A stretch of 64,000 nucleotides of DNA from Dendrolimus kikuchii (lineage: Eukaryota > Arthropoda > Insecta > Lepidoptera > Lasiocampidae): NCBI GenBank assembly GCA_019925095.2, contig CM034389.1, forward strand, positions 1,820,001-1,884,000, in the 5' to 3' direction. The position numbers and the translations under genes were made by a program. The notes beneath the pieces were generated by a model. The model was not told the DNA's origin, did no database searches, and saw only the letters and a program-made list of their open reading frames with translations. This document shows, one piece after another, positions 9,581 to 20,872 of this stretch (within the stretch, counting starts at the first letter, position 1; every line of letters begins with the position of its first letter).

Positions 9581-10420
9581 TCCAACGCAGCTTTATGCTG
9601 AGTTGCCGACTTCATTTGTAGGAAATGCGGTGTACAACATATCGAATTTAATCATAAAAATCATCATCATCATCCGAGCGTTAAATCCTTCCGACGCCCA
9701 GGGTCCGCTTTCCTAATTTTTCTACTCCACTTCGCGCGGTCTTCTGCAACCTCCGTTTTGAGACCATTTGTACGTACGCATGTCATCCTTGACAACCAAA
9801 AACAACACAATCGAATTTAATCATAAAAATGTAGGATCTTCGCCTGCAGTGGGGCCTAGGGTCCAGGCTACCGGTGGTTAAGGCTCCAGACACAGGAATC
9901 TCCTCACAATACGGGCCGTGTCCAACAGAGCTGCCTTCTGCATCCGACCCTTCAACCAGATACCAAGCGAGAGCCTTTCAAGGTGGCGGTCAAGGCTCTT
10001 CGCTATTAGTCCATTCACTGACACCACTATCGGTACTATGATTGTAGAGTCCAGGTTCCACATAGCGGTAACCTCGTGAGCAAGATCAATATACTTTATT
10101 TGTTTATCTTTCTCGGCATTCACGAGGTTACCATCATGGGGAATCGCGACATCTACAATTATAGCACGTCTCGCAGACCGATCAACTATCACAATATCAG
10201 GCTTGTTGGCAACAATAGTCCTGTCTGTGATAATTGATCGGTCCCAGTAGAGCAGATATTGACCATTGTCAAGAACTGGCTCGGGCTTGTATTGGTAATA
10301 AGGTACCTCCGACAAGACAAGTCCGTATTTTAGAGCAAGTTGCTGGTGGATGATCCTGGCTATAAATTATTTCTACATTCTTGTATTGTCGCTTTTCTAG
10401 CAAATAAATTATTATTATTT
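9581..10420 (+). repeat. Family G repeat, split in two
   Basis: 9581-9660 (ccaacgcagctttatgctgag) and 10360-10420 (ttgtattgtcgcttttctag) are the two halves of the sequence that is contiguous at 5917-6065. The material between them (about 9660-10358) contains a retroelement coding fragment. 'cgaatttaatcataaaaatg' appears twice, at 9643 and 9811. Confidence 0.55.
9878..10358 (-). pseudogene. Retroelement C-terminal nuclease-like domain fragment
   Basis: The minus-strand frame is open for about 160 codons and has no ATG at its 5' side, where it starts mid-protein (IIHQQLALKYGL). Key blocks are LYWDRSIITDRTI, KPDIVIVDRSARRAIIVDVA, an EKDKQIKY segment, VPIVVSVNGL and the end LLDTARIVRRFLCLEP-stop. 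This C-terminal module is widespread in arthropods next to reverse transcriptases. The PD...D pattern is compatible with a PD-(D/E)XK-like fold, but I cannot prove it. Fragment only, inserted within family G. Confidence 0.6.
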
Positions 10421-10424
10421 TTTT

Positions 10425-10655
10425 TTTTTATTGTAGGAGATCAGCAGACAGGCAGACGGCCCACTTGATGGAAAGCGGTTACCATCGCCTATGGACATTT
10501 GCAACACCAAAGTTGCTACAAATGCGCTGCTGCTCTCTTAAGGGAGACTGGAACCTGGTCACTAATGCCGGAACACAACTCAAGGTTGTTATGGCGACAT
10601 ACTTTAGATCAGGGGTGGTAGCCATCCAGTCGGGCAAATGCCCTACCACCTGGCA
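10425..10655 (-). repeat. Family A retroposon
   Basis: An antisense copy beginning with a T-run and ttgtaggagatcagcag, extending through the core to ccctaccacctggc. The 5' quarter is absent, as at 6484-6715. Confidence 0.78.
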
Positions 10656-10884
10656 AAAAATTTATTTCTAAATCGTTAAAAAATGACGTTGTTAACATCA
10701 TTAATAAGGTCGCATCTCAATTATCGCATTAAACCTATCGCCATATCGGCGTGAAACGGCCTAAGTGTTTAATACTAACGCAGATGAAGCCCCAGCATAA
10801 CAATAGGGGGGTTGTCTAGTAGACATTAACATCGAATGAGACACTTTACCATCTTACAAAAGGTTGCAGGACACATATTTATAA
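10656..10884. other. Repeat scrap, no gene
   Basis: Contains 'gcagatgaagccccagcat' (10781-10799), the reverse complement of the sequence just right of the family B copy at 8428-8453. Another repeat family may therefore have been the target there. Confidence 0.35.
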
Positions 10885-11109
10885 CTAGCTTTGCCCGCGA
10901 CGTCGTCCGCGTGGAATTTGCTCCGATTTTGAAACATTCTTCATTGGTGCTCCGCTCCTATTGGTCTTAGCGTGATGATATATAGCCTATAGCCTTCTTC
11001 GATAAATGGGCTATCCAACACTGAAAGAATTTTTCAAATCAGACCAGTAGTTCCTGAGATTAGCGCGTTCAAACAAACAAACTTTTCAGCTTTATATATT
11101 AGTATAAGA
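10885..11109 (-). mobile_element. Short Helitron-like element, 225 bp
   Basis: On minus it starts TCTTATACTAATATATAAAGC and ends GGGCAAAGCTAG, inserted between A and T (flanks a at 10884 and t at 11110). The interior 'ccagtagttcctgagatta' and 'gaaagaatttttcaaatc' are shared with 17259, 34869 and 35396. It resembles Lep1-type Helitrons described in Lepidoptera (family assignment from memory). Confidence 0.72.
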
Positions 11110-11189
11110 TATCATAAAATTTTAAACATGCTGTATTAAAAAAAAAACACAACTGAAATAGACTATATTAACGATAGAGAGCACGATGC

Positions 11190-11430
11190 ATTTTTTTTAG
11201 ATTTCTTGTGTTTGTCATTTTGTATGCTTGTTCGGGGTTCATGTAAAAACTACTAGGCCGATTTCGATGCGAACTCCTACTAAACCGCTGGACTGATTCT
11301 AATCATTTTTGTGTGTTGAGTGGGTCCCGGGATGTTTTAGATTTACAAATGGAGCCGGTAGATGGCGCTGCACTCGGGTTTTAGATTTAAATTTTTTCAG
11401 GGCCGTACAACGTGTGCCGGGTCTGCTACT
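11190..11430 (+). repeat. Degenerate Helitron-like element
   Basis: Retains 'ggagccggtagatggcgctg' and a decayed end gtgtgccgggtctgctact, matching the 3' part of the element at 9035-9368. Termini no longer recognisable. Confidence 0.5.
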
Positions 11431-12645
11431 AAACATGTAAATTTAAATAATAATTTCCAACATTACCTAAGGATAATAATACCTAACATCGCCTCGAAGG
11501 ATTCTGAGGGTGGGAGTAGTGGGGTAGACTTTAAGAAAACATATTAACCTGATTACATTGTACATGAGTTTACCTAAGTTTATGTGAACAAAGCTGCGTT
11601 GAATGCTCTAGTAAGATAACCGTGGCTTCTTCTGTAGAGTGAAGCAACAGGAAAATTATAATTTTACAAGGGAGCGTAGAGTTGGGTAGGACATGATTTT
11701 AAAATGAGTTTGTAAGTGTGACATGACATTTTGTACTGACCCAGTACAATGCACCTGGTACAGCCATATAAACCTCCTTTCGACCTATACGATCTTTTCT
11801 TCTAACATATTTAAATTCTTCCTTCAAATCTGACGGCGCGATCCCTTTTCGCACGTCACGTTAATTGTTCATTGTCATATCATAAAAGAAATTAAATTAA
11901 TCGTCTCGCACATTGTAAATATATAAAAAAATACAATAAAATACACCGCGCCTGCAACACTATAAATATATATAACTTGTAAATAACCCGCTCCGCACCG
12001 CAATTGTAATATATAATAAACATATAAAATACTACAAATAAATACACATAAAATTAAATACTATACATATAAAAGTACAATAAAGTGAAGTGAAGTGGAC
12101 TGGGGGCAGAGGAGCAGCCGCATTTTCATTCCTATTAACAAGGTAACAGTACCACTTCAAATGAGGCGAGGAGATTTCTATGGTTTGTACCGCGGCAGTA
12201 CGTTTGAAGCTATGACCGCTATGAGGCTGGTGAGGCGGTGAGGGTCATTCTCTCATTTGTCCCGTACAAAACTTCTAGTTCGGAAATGTTCGTTAAAAAT
12301 CGGATGTGATCGGTATCGGTCACCTCATTTTACTAGCAGTCGTACATGTCATGTTGTCCCTCGTTGCCATGTGATGTCCGTAGAGGCGTTATTGTACCGT
12401 TGTCCTCGTTACGTGCTTCCTCTTACATTTGACTCGTGAGTAGTAGCGGAATAAAATTTTTGAAGTAGTTAAAATTTAAATTTTTAGCCGTATCAGTACA
12501 AATCTTTTTTGTACGGAACAAATGTACTGCCTTACACGTGTACTACTCATCATTGAGAGAACGTGTCTGAGATAAATCGTTTAATTATAACTTTTATAAT
12601 TTTGGTACTAGAACTATTATTTTTTAAAGCTTTTGTTTTTTATCT
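11431..12645. other. No gene or repeat recognised
   Basis: About 1.2 kb. 11430-11780 is unremarkable. 11880-12090 is strongly A/T-rich with many aataaa-like strings. 12100-12440 is mixed. No conserved frame, repeat match or RNA motif was seen. Confidence 0.45.
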
Positions 12646-12647
12646 GT

Positions 12648-12950
12648 GCAGGAACGGAGAAAGAATACAATTTCCTGCTTTAGGGCGGCTTGTCGTAAGA
12701 GGCGACTTAACAACCCACAGCCAGGTGATAGGGCATTTGCCCGACTGGATGGCTACCACCCCTGCTCTAAAGTATGTCGCCATAACTACCTTCAGTTGTG
12801 TTCCGGCATTAGTGACCAGGTTCCAGTCTCGCTTAAGAGAGCAGCAGCGCATTTGTAGCAACTTTGGTGTTGCAAATGTCCATAGGCGATGGTAACCACT
12901 TTCCATCAAGTGGGCCGTCTGCCTGTCTGCTGATCTCCTGCAATAAAAAA
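12648..12950 (+). repeat. Family A retroposon, near full length
   Basis: Runs from gtgcaggaacggagaaag through aaggcgacttaacaaccc, the 'ggatggctaccacccctg' core, ttgcaaatgtccataggcg and gggccgtctgcctgtctgc to ctgcaataaaaaaaa. The A-rich end carries an AATAAA, indicating the sense strand. Confidence 0.82.
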
Positions 12951-13112
12951 AAATAACTATGTGATTCATTGGGTATTTAAATACATAGTAAATTTAATTT
13001 ATCAACTTTCTGATTTGTTATAGTTTACTCAATATACGTCATTTGAATTTTAATTATATTAATTCATTAACAAAAAACATTTGTGTCTGAAATACGTAGT
13101 CATAATTACCAT

Positions 13113-13335
13113 TGTGGAAGTCGTGGAAGGCCACGACACACCTTCCATGATCAAATTGATCGTGTACTAGCGGAGGGTGATGTCAGGAGCCTTAAAAACA
13201 GACGAGTGTGCATGACAAGAGTTATGAATGTCAAAGAAGCAAGTGAGGTGTGTAAGAATGGGCCTAAATGGCGCTCTGTTGTTCGTGCCTACCCCGCAAG
13301 GGAACTGGCGTGAAGTTATGTATGTATGTATGTAT
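13113..13335 (+). pseudogene. RTE-like LINE ORF2 C-terminal tail
   Basis: The shortest of the RTE tails: it encodes GSRGRPRHTFHDQIDRVLAE to AYPARELA-stop and then (TATG)n. It is 5'-truncated within the basic GRPRHTF region. Confidence 0.83.
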
Positions 13336-13429
13336 AATTACCATTATTAAAAAAAAAATGTAATTTACAATAAACATTATTAATTTTACAAATATGTCGA
13401 TAGGAAGGCGTTTTTATATAATCATATTA

Positions 13430-13735
13430 TTATTTCAGCACAATAATAATCATCAACTGAGTAATATGCTTGTTTAAGAAGGAATGCTTTATTTAACATT
13501 ACGCTTAAAAGATTGCATTATATATATATTTAACTTTAGGTAAGCAGGTAGTTTGTTGAAAATTTCAACAGCCTGGTATGTAAAACTATGCTTTACAGCA
13601 TTCAGAGATGGCATTATTTTATTTTTTAAATCTTTCCTTCTTGTATATAGTCTTACTGAGCTATAAATTTACACTTGTATACACGGTATGTGGTTCTTTC
13701 TTAAAATTATCTTGTAAACTGGCGTTTTTACTATA
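13430..13735 (-). pseudogene. LINE ORF2 C-terminal fragment (Jockey/CR1-like)
   Basis: Minus-strand translation gives RLYTRRKDLKNKIMPSLNAV, then KHSFTYQAVEIFNKLPAYLK and SFKRNVK, with stops and a frame change before FLLKQAYYSVDDYYCAE. The pattern 'xYQAVExFNKLP...SFKRNVKxxLL' is the usual C-terminus of Jockey/CR1-group LINE polyproteins. It abuts the LTR-like sequence at 13739. Confidence 0.6.
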
Positions 13736-13738
13736 TTA

Positions 13739-14418
13739 TTACGTGCGAGCGGGGGTACGCTCTTGGGATGGGACGGAAAATCCAGTTCTTTTAAGTAACG
13801 TCTTTATTGACTTACAACAGCCGCACGTAATACCTCTTCGCAAGGTGGTCCCTATACGCACGACTAACGATGCACTGTCCTGACGATAAGGTGTCTCACT
13901 CAAAATTCTAGTTCGTCTCTCGAACTACGCTACACTCCTTCTTCACTTAACTGTCCACTAGACTTTTCACTAAATTCACCACTTCACTCCTCACTGTCTT
14001 CTATCAAACTTCTCTTCCGTATTGCACTTGTCGCTTCGCTGTCTTGAACTGAACTCAACTCTAAACTGCCCGGTTGGCGCACCTTACGCTGCTTATATAC
14101 CCGGAAGAATCTTCTAGATCCCATAATTTCGTTATTAATTTATTTACTATCTGTCCCTTTCTAAATATCCATCTATCTCTGTCTTTTACTTCCCGAACCT
14201 TCTATTTGAGAACTTTCGTTTATACATCTATCCCTTTCTAACATCTATCTATCTCTTTCTGTTCCTTCCCGAACTTTCTATTCTAGAACATTCGTTCATC
14301 GTCTATCCCTTTCTAAAATATATCCGTCCTTGTCTTTTCCTTCCAGAATCTTCGTCCTTTTTCCAAAAGTGTTGAGGCCGGCTTACGCTCCCAGAAAGAT
14401 TTGCCCGCGGTCGCCACA
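13739..14418 (-). mobile_element. Probable solo LTR, about 680 bp
   Basis: On minus it begins tgtggcgaccgcgggcaa. It has a TATA box in a GC-rich setting (gggtatataagcagcg, near 14095), a polyadenylation-like gtcaataaagacg (near 13804) and ends around cgctcgcacgtaa. The hexamer atatta occurs at both edges (13733-13738, 14419-14424), a plausible target duplication. Pyrimidine-rich tandem-like sequence fills 14140-14340. Promoter plus poly(A) order fits an LTR; superfamily unknown. Confidence 0.55.
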
Positions 14419-14424
14419 ATATTA

Positions 14425-14752
14425 TGATTCTGAATGCGGTATTGTAATAAAAAATATCACTATATTTTTAATTACCTGAGATTACACCCGCTTTTGACTA
14501 CTTTCGAGCGCTGTGATTTGGTGCAACTTGTGTTCACGCGCGCAAATTACACATGCTTTTGGACATTTTTGAACGCTGTGCTCTAGTATAAGTTGTGCGT
14601 CATCACTCCACCGCATCCCCACGATATATAGGATCACTTTAGCTTCGTGGTATTTTTACGATTGTGTTAGTGTACTGTTAGCATATAAATAAATGAACTA
14701 ATACTTTTCATACATTTTTATAGGCAGGTACTTATTATGGAACTATTAAACG
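14425..14752. other. No gene recognised
   Basis: Contains two related segments, cacccgcttttgactactttcgagcgctgtg (from 14487) and 'acatgcttttggacatttttg' (from 14547), suggesting a short decayed duplication. Otherwise AT-rich. Confidence 0.35.
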
Positions 14753-14756
14753 ATAT

Positions 14757-15235
14757 TGTTACATAACTTGTGAATTTATTAGAACTATACAAACACGTAG
14801 AACATAGATACAAATATAACTAGACGCTACTAGTACAAACTGCACGATTCAATCACACGTGGAAAGTCCGTCACAATATCACTTGTCGAATGTACGTCTT
14901 ACTCGTATCGTAACCTTTGCTCGACTGCCTCACGCCTCCTTTCGGGCATTGTTTTATAGTAAACTGTACAATACACAATGGAAGCTCGTGGGCTGGGTTC
15001 TTCTAAGAAAATCTAATTTGCACACCTGCGAACGGCCAACAAAGTTGAAAACAATAACAATATTGATTAGTTCGACACTAATGACGGCCATAAAACAAGT
15101 AGAAAAACAATAGCACGTTTTTCTTAATTACAAATTCTAAACACAAAGTAAAAAAAGAATTCCTAAATCCGGGAAGGCAATAAACTGCGCTTTTACGACC
15201 GACAGGTGTGCGCATTTCTTTGTCGGTATGTAACA
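14757..15235 (-). mobile_element. Solo LTR (TGTTACG family), TSD ATAT
   Basis: The plus strand begins tgttacataacttg and ends ggtatgtaaca, an inverted TG...CA terminus, with atat at 14753-14756 and 15236-15239. Read on minus it carries the common 'cgtgtttgtatagttctaataaa' poly(A) region near its 3' end (given here as 14770-14792). Related copies: 36466-36878, 46672-47095 (split), 47407-47872, 55075-55571 and 63960 onwards. 4-bp TSDs suggest a Gypsy- or BEL-type integrase. No internal coding sequence remains. Confidence 0.82.
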
Positions 15236-15436
15236 ATATTTAAATAATAAATATTAACATTAAACATAATTTTTAATCTACTAAATTTCAAGTTTAAAGG
15301 TCCTGTAATTTTGAAAATACTACTATAAAGGCAAAAATGTCTCGAAGCCAATTTACCTGTTGTTACTTCAGTATACGACGTACGAAAATCGTAAGTCTCA
15401 ACCTGTCCTAATATATACGCAAAATACATACATACA

Positions 15437-15604
15437 TACATAACTTCACGCCAGTTCCCTTGCGGGGTAGGCACGAACAACAGAGCGCCATTTAGGCCCA
15501 TTCTTACACACCTCACTTGCTTCTTTGACATTTCATAACTCTTGTCATGCACACTCGTCTGTTCTTAAGGCTCCTGACATCACCCTCCGCTAGTACTCGA
15601 TCAA
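15437..15604 (-). pseudogene. RTE-like LINE tail, minus strand
   Basis: Starts on plus with catacatacataacttcacg, the antisense of the (TATG)n tail and final codons. The frame covers about 55 residues up to LAEG/DVRSLKNRR. It is 5'-truncated at 15604. Confidence 0.8.
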
Positions 15605-16100
15605 GACGCAAAATAATTTCTAAATCTTATGTTCTTTACAGTTTTGTGACGTAGGCAGATAAATAAGTTCTCCTAACGACCAAATCCGTTAAAATGTCAA
15701 AAATCCCAAAAATGCTAGTTGACTCACTATACCTAGAAACCATAGAAATAATATTTGTTCTAAAACTCCAAAATATAGAGCAGGATAATACTCGTGCGCC
15801 GCAGTGGAGTACATAACTCTCTGCTGCGACCACCGGCCCTAATATATTTTCATAAGTCTGTCTGTATATCACTGCGTTACGCCGAAATTGTTGTAAGCAT
15901 AACGCAACAGTAATAGAAATATACCGCCGGCGTGTGCACGACTCTAATGGCCCTAATGTAATGAACGGTGGAACCACGGTTTTTTGTATTAAATCTCTGT
16001 ATTTCACGGTACCTTAGTTTCCACGTTGAATGTTATGGTGAAACCACATTGGACTGTTGCCATGAGACGGGGATGAATTTAATGATGCCCACCATAGGGC
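15605..16100. other. No gene recognised
   Basis: AT-rich at first. 15780-15960 is mixed with two phrases containing 'ccctaatatatt'/'ccctaatgtaatg'. The 123-codon minus frame across it has no recognisable domain. Confidence 0.4.
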
Positions 16101-16908
16101 GACACAAAGCACTAATTGAGAACGGGCGACGGGTAATATAAAGCCCGAGGGGAAGGATCCCGGCGGGCCGGGATCGGCGGTTCGCGGCGGCCTACGCTAT
16201 CTTACTGCCGTTTCGCAACGTGTTATGGCTGGGAGAGAAGAAACTGCGAAAGAAACTTCCCAGCAACACGCCTAGTCTATCCTGTGGGGGGGCTATGTCT
16301 CCTAACGTCCCTCGCAGGGACGTGGAGAGATCTTGATTGGCGGCGCCTGAGACGCCGCCGTCTGTGTCTGTCTGTCCGTGCCTGCCAGCCTGCCGTCCTA
16401 ACCGCGGGCGGGCTGATCCGGGCCAGCCGTTTTGTGATAACGTCGACCCTGTCCGTGAGGACGTTACGCGGTCGTCGTACGAGAGCCTTTCGCCGTAAAA
16501 GGCATTACCGGATGGTGTCACTGCGGCGCGCTATGAGGACCTCTTAAATACGCGGTGTTCGGGCAGAATAGGGGCAGTCTTGAATCGGCAGTCTACAACA
16601 AGTAGTCCACAACGACGGTCTACACGAGAGTCTACAATGACAGTCTTGGACGAGGACCACTTAATACATTGTGGTCGATAATTACTGCTTGATAATCGCA
16701 GTATTCTTGGAGGGCAAATTGCTGCTCGACACCTGACAAGCGTGGATGCAACTCTTGGAGTTGTCCTAATATTTCTGTGTATTATTGTGCAATATTTAAT
16801 ATCGTAATTGTGATAATTCTAGTGTAATAAACTTTGATTATAATATTTCAGATTATTATTGTGTTATTCTCGGAGCGTCATTCGTTCGCTCCCGGCGTGA
16901 ACCTGACA
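16101..16908 (+). mobile_element. GC-rich LTR-like region
   Basis: A GC-rich block (16150-16530) with cgtcgaccctgtccgtgagg and a TATA-like cttaaatacgcgg is followed by an AT-rich part with 'tgtaataaactttgatta' and an end ctcccggcgtgaacctgaca. Promoter, poly(A) signal and a ...TGACA end resemble an LTR read on plus. The left end and a TSD could not be placed. Open frames on both strands of the GC block look like composition artefacts. Confidence 0.35.
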
Positions 16909-17019
16909 TATATATGTATGTATTTATATATTTAAATTATAAATTAGTTTGAGTATTTATGTATCTATTGAATTTTTCCTGCACCACCTACATCTGATTC
17001 AAATTTCTTTGATTTAGGT

Positions 17020-17155
17020 TTCCTGGGAGAGATCGCTTTGAGCGATATGGCCGCCTATTGTATTGCCTAGAAAATATTGTAAATATGGTCTGTTTTGTAA
17101 TTGTATATTTTGGTGTGCAATAAAGTGTGTTATCTCTCCCCCCCCCTCTCTCTCT
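17020..17155 (+). repeat. LINE 3' UTR remnant
   Basis: ctgggagagatcgctttgag, cgatatggccgcctattgt and 'gtgcaataaagtgtgttatc' form the standard 3' terminus of many lepidopteran Jockey-type LINEs. A CT-rich tract follows (17138-17160). A related end is at 47960-48165. Confidence 0.55.
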
Positions 17156-17257
17156 TTCTCATGGAAAGTGTTCGCAACGAGGCAGTCAGAACTAAGTTAT
17201 GCACGGAGTAAAGTCTAGAGAGATTAGACTTGTGTGCAATATATACTTCTATTTATT

Positions 17258-17425
17258 ACGTTCGCGTGGAATTTGTTTTCAAGACTCCCCGATTTTGAAA
17301 CATTCTTCATTGGTGCTTCGCTTCTATTGGTCTTCTTGAAAGAATTTTTCAAATCAGACCAGTAGTTCCTGAGATTAGCGCGTTCAAACAAACAAACTCT
17401 TCAGCTTTATATATAAAGTATAAGA
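17258..17425 (-). mobile_element. Helitron-like element, 3' end lost
   Basis: Carries ttcgcgtggaatttgttttc, the 'ccagtagttcctgagatta' block and the 5' end (on minus tcttatactttatatataaag). The CTAG terminus seen at 34869 is missing. Confidence 0.65.
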
Positions 17426-17429
17426 TAGG

Positions 17430-17810
17430 TAAAGTTTGTGAGTTTTGGATGTTCGAGGTAATTACCGGTACTACTGATCCGAATTTGAAAATTGTTTCAC
17501 CAGTAGAAAGCTACATTAGTCCCGAGTGACATAGGCTATATTTGATAATTGATTGTGGTTAATAAAGCAAAAAAAAGTAAAAATGTTTTACGCCCAGCGA
17601 AGTGGGTACGGGGACGCCTGTCAAATATGTTAAAGCAATAAAGTTCCACGTAAGAATTACGCACATCCTCGTATGAGGCATTGCGAGTGCTTTCTGCGTT
17701 TATGAATTAATTAAAGATTACAAAACTTATTTAAACCTTGATATGCATATGCGTGTCCGTGGGTGCATGTGTATTTATGACGTCCAGAGAAGCGAGCACG
17801 GGTCAGCTAG
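17430..17810 (+). mobile_element. Helitron-like element, 3' CTAG end
   Basis: Contains 'gggacgcctgtcaaatatg', cacatcctcgtatgaggca and ends gagcacgggtcagctag followed by T. The same 3' half is at 28383-28596. It lies back-to-back with the element ending at 17425. Confidence 0.62.
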
Positions 17811-17984
17811 TATTTAATATTTTGGCCTCTCCTGCTTCTTAAGAAGCTTGTGATGCGCTCCTTGTCTGCGGGGAACTCATCACAGACATTATCCATTAAA
17901 TTTAATGTAAGTTTAATGTAAGCTGTAATAAATTAAGAAAAGGTAAGATAGGGCTGACATAACTGCAAAGGTTCAAATCCCCTT

Positions 17985-18640
17985 GTTACGGACAGAATAA
18001 ACCCTCTGACCTCAACCTCGGAATTCCCATACCCCCGTGCCCCGATCACCGCAAATACGTAGATTGTTTGATTAGCAGCTAAGCGTCTGACTAAAAGTTA
18101 TACGTTAGCGAGTGCGTTGCGAGTCACAGGCAACTACGTGATCGCCCGCGACTTGAGCATTCCCAGTGTTGAGGAATTCGTGGCGATGTCGGCGCGTCGG
18201 ATGTTCGACGGCCGCCACACACACCTCCACGGGATTGCTCCCCTGCACGCGCGGCCACCTGATCACGAGTCACAAAGATGGCTACCGACCCCCCGTGACC
18301 TCATCCGCCGGGATCAGGGCGATGTTTGAGAGGTTGCGATAATCTCCGCCAAGCCGCTGAAAGGCCACCAGACGCCGCAGATGGCCACCTAAAGCTCGAG
18401 ATGGCCATCGAAAGCCGCAGACTGGCCAACCATGCCGCAGATGGAGCCAACGCGAAGCCCGTGATGGCCACCGAAAGCCGCTGATTGGCCGACGCGAGCC
18501 AGCCGACACCCCCCTTATGTGTCTGGCGGCTCCCGTTTGCTCCCCGCGAATAGACCGGGGCAAAGGCCTACAGCTCGAGGCCCCTTTACCGGCTCTGCCA
18601 CATCAAGGCAGAGACGATGACCCTCTTAGGTAGGGTAACC
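17985..18640 (+). mobile_element. BEL/Pao-like LTR start joined to Jockey-like LINE end, copy 2
   Basis: 17985-18095 is a diverged LTR start (tgttacggacag, gcagctaagcgtctgac). From about 18110 the sequence encodes a LINE C-terminus (VIARDLSIPSVEEFVAMSAR, RRMFDG, a deletion of several codons relative to copy 3, then HLHGIAPLHARPPD). A 3' UTR of tandem-like gatggcca...aaagcc phrases and the ccggggcaaag block follow. Copies 1 (790) and 3 (27368) have the same order. Confidence 0.65.
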
Positions 18641-19009
18641 GGCATGATTTATTATTCGTTTTCGAATCAAGTTATAAACACAAGCGAAGAAAAGGAATAT
18701 CAAGGAGGACAGGAAAGTCCAAATGGACTCTCAGCATGATTTTTGTGGTCATGTATATACCAGTGTCTTTGATTAGTGCGACTAGTATTAATCGGTGAAA
18801 TCGATACAGTTAGTGCTATCAGTGTTTAGAGGAACACCCGGGTCCTACTGCTAACTTATGTTGATTGTATTTAACGTGCTGTTTAATATCAGTAGTGTAA
18901 TACAGCACCGTACACCCCTTAGAAATAAAAGAAAAAACTATGGTATTGTGCATTAATAAGGACGTGGAAACATGTTACATACAATAAACCCTTACATTTA
19001 CAATTTACT
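18641..19009. other. No gene recognised
   Basis: AT-rich sequence without repeats matched elsewhere in the window. The LTR remainder expected for copy 2 could not be identified here. Confidence 0.4.
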
Positions 19010-20445
19010 ATGGTATTAAATAATTACATATCGAGTTGGGTCAAGATCCCGAGCGGCGTCCCGCAGGGCTCTTTGCTTGGACCTTTGCTTTTTATTATTT
19101 ACGTCAACGATATAGAACACTGTTTGAGGACATCCAAATTACTGTGTTTCGCAGACGATATGAAAATATTTTCAACCATATCTTCAGTGGACGAATATGC
19201 ATGCTCTTCAGCAAGACCTACTGCGCCTGGAACATTACTGTGCCGTAAACCAACTCGATCTTAATCCCCTCAAATGCTCCCTCGTGACTTTCACGCGAAA
19301 AGAGAATGTCATCCTAACCCATTATACCCTATCGGGTCAGGTGTTGCCGAAGAATTTATTTTTTTATTGCAGGAGTTCAGCAGACAGGCAGACGGCCCAC
19401 TTGATGGAAAGCGGTTACCATCGCCTATGGACATTTGCAACACCAAAGCTACTACAAAAGCCGCTGCTGCTCTCTTAAGGGAAATTGGAACCTGGTCACT
19501 AATGCCGGAACACAACTCAAGGTTGTTATGGCGACATACTTTAGACCAGGGGTGGTAGCCATCCAGTCGGGCAAATGCCCTACCACCTGGCAAAATCCGT
19601 GATCTAGGTGTGTACCACGATAGTAAGCTAACATTTGACGTTCATATCAATAAAATAGTCAATAAAGCCTCCAAGTCCCTTGGTTTCATATTTTGAGATA
19701 AAAACACTAAAAATTATATACTGTACCTATGTTAGAAGTCATTTGGAATATGCATCTCATATATGGAACCCACGCTACGCTATCATAAATATATAGACCG
19801 CATTGAAAGTGTGCAAAAGCGTTTTATTCGTCATTTTTGTTACAAAAAAAGATCCAATACTCTAGTTGTACACCTTTCGTATTGGTTCCTTGAACCCGTG
19901 GTACCCCAAATAAAACTGTGGTTACCTCAATGCAAGATCTTTATTTGAAAGCTAAGCTGTCTCCAATAGTATTGTCGTATTTAAACCATAGCGCGATGTA
20001 AGTCGACGCTACCGCCATCTAGGGCTCGACAAAACAGTCATCTTCAAACAAAACTAATACATACATAGAATGTTAGAAAGCCTCTGCTTGAATTCTTAAC
20101 ACTAGTGATTCATATTTTGATCTTTGCAAAAAGTTTCACCTTTTGCCACTTAAAGACCGACGAGATATTGCTGACTTTTTACTTCTAAAAATTATCACCT
20201 CTGATATTGATTGTCCAGATCTCCTAAGTAAGGTCCACTTTAATATTCCATTGAAGTCTATACGATTTAATCAACCCATAAATGTGCCTTTAAGTTTTAC
20301 TAATTACAGACAAAACTCATTTCTAGTGCGAGCAAGCAATTATTTAAATAATGTAAGTAATTACGATGACATCGACCCATTTGCAATCAGTATTTCGGGA
20401 GCAAAGCGGTGTCTAAGCCTTAAATTTTTCAACAGTGACTAGTCA
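19010..20445 (+). pseudogene. LINE reverse transcriptase fragment, Jockey/CR1 group, interrupted
   Basis: Blocks in order: IPSGVPQGSLLGPLLFIIYV, LLCFADDMKIF (catalytic FADD), a frame change, LDLNPLKCSLVTFTRK, then a family A insertion (19353-19593), then IRDLGVYHDSKLTFDVHI, an interrupted LEYASHIWNP...IDRIESVQKRFIRHF region, and finally a 20143-20442 frame with PLKDRRDIADFLLLKIITSD and FLVRASNYLNNVSNYDDIDP. This corresponds to the palm/thumb and C-terminal part of ORF2. Endonuclease and fingers are missing. Multiple frameshifts show an old copy. Confidence 0.78.
19353..19593 (-). repeat. Family A retroposon inside the LINE
   Basis: The antisense copy starts with a T-run/ttgcaggagttcagcag and stops at ccctaccacctgg. 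LINE coding sequence continues on both sides (GQVLPK before, IRDLGV after), so the copy inserted into the LINE. Confidence 0.82.
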
Positions 20446-20872
20446 TCTCGGTGCCTTTTCTACGTTCGCATGTTACTTTTAAGCAATAGCTTATCCGTTA
20501 AAACCTGTCATTGGCTTTCTTGTATTAATTATAGTTATCTAATCAAAGGTAGGTTTAAAAAAAAAAAAAAAATTTTTTTTTTTTTTTACCTATGGTGGGT
20601 CGTTGCTTGTATCAAACACTCCGTACATTTATAATATACATATTATTCCGTACAATATATATGATTATACATGGTAAAAGAAATTAACATTTACTTTACA
20701 GTTAGGTTAATGCAGATGTAAACAAAAGACATTTTTCAATTTGCTTCAAAAATGCATTTACGTCGACTTCGACGTAATTTCTGAATCTGTTAGTTGGAAT
20801 CAGCTTCTCTGATCCTTTTTTTAAATACGTTGTACAAATTCTAACCATTAACAAATATTATACATTTTAACG
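20446..20872. other. No gene; A/T palindrome
   Basis: Includes an uninterrupted run of about 16 A followed by about 15 T (20557-20587), a perfect simple palindrome. The rest is AT-rich without repeat matches. Confidence 0.5.

Larger units (their letters stand above)
17160..17980 (+). repeat. Family K repeat, copy 2, split by Helitrons
   Basis: 17160-17250 (gtcagaactaagttatgc) and 17815-17980 (ttggcctctcctgcttctt to gggctgacataac) are contiguous at 6985-7285. Here they are separated by about 560 bp made of two Helitron-like elements. Confidence 0.6.

Noticed and set aside
16192..16547. Overlapping 87- and 109-codon frames on both strands
   Set aside because: GC-rich, stop-poor part of an LTR-like region; no similarity to known proteins.
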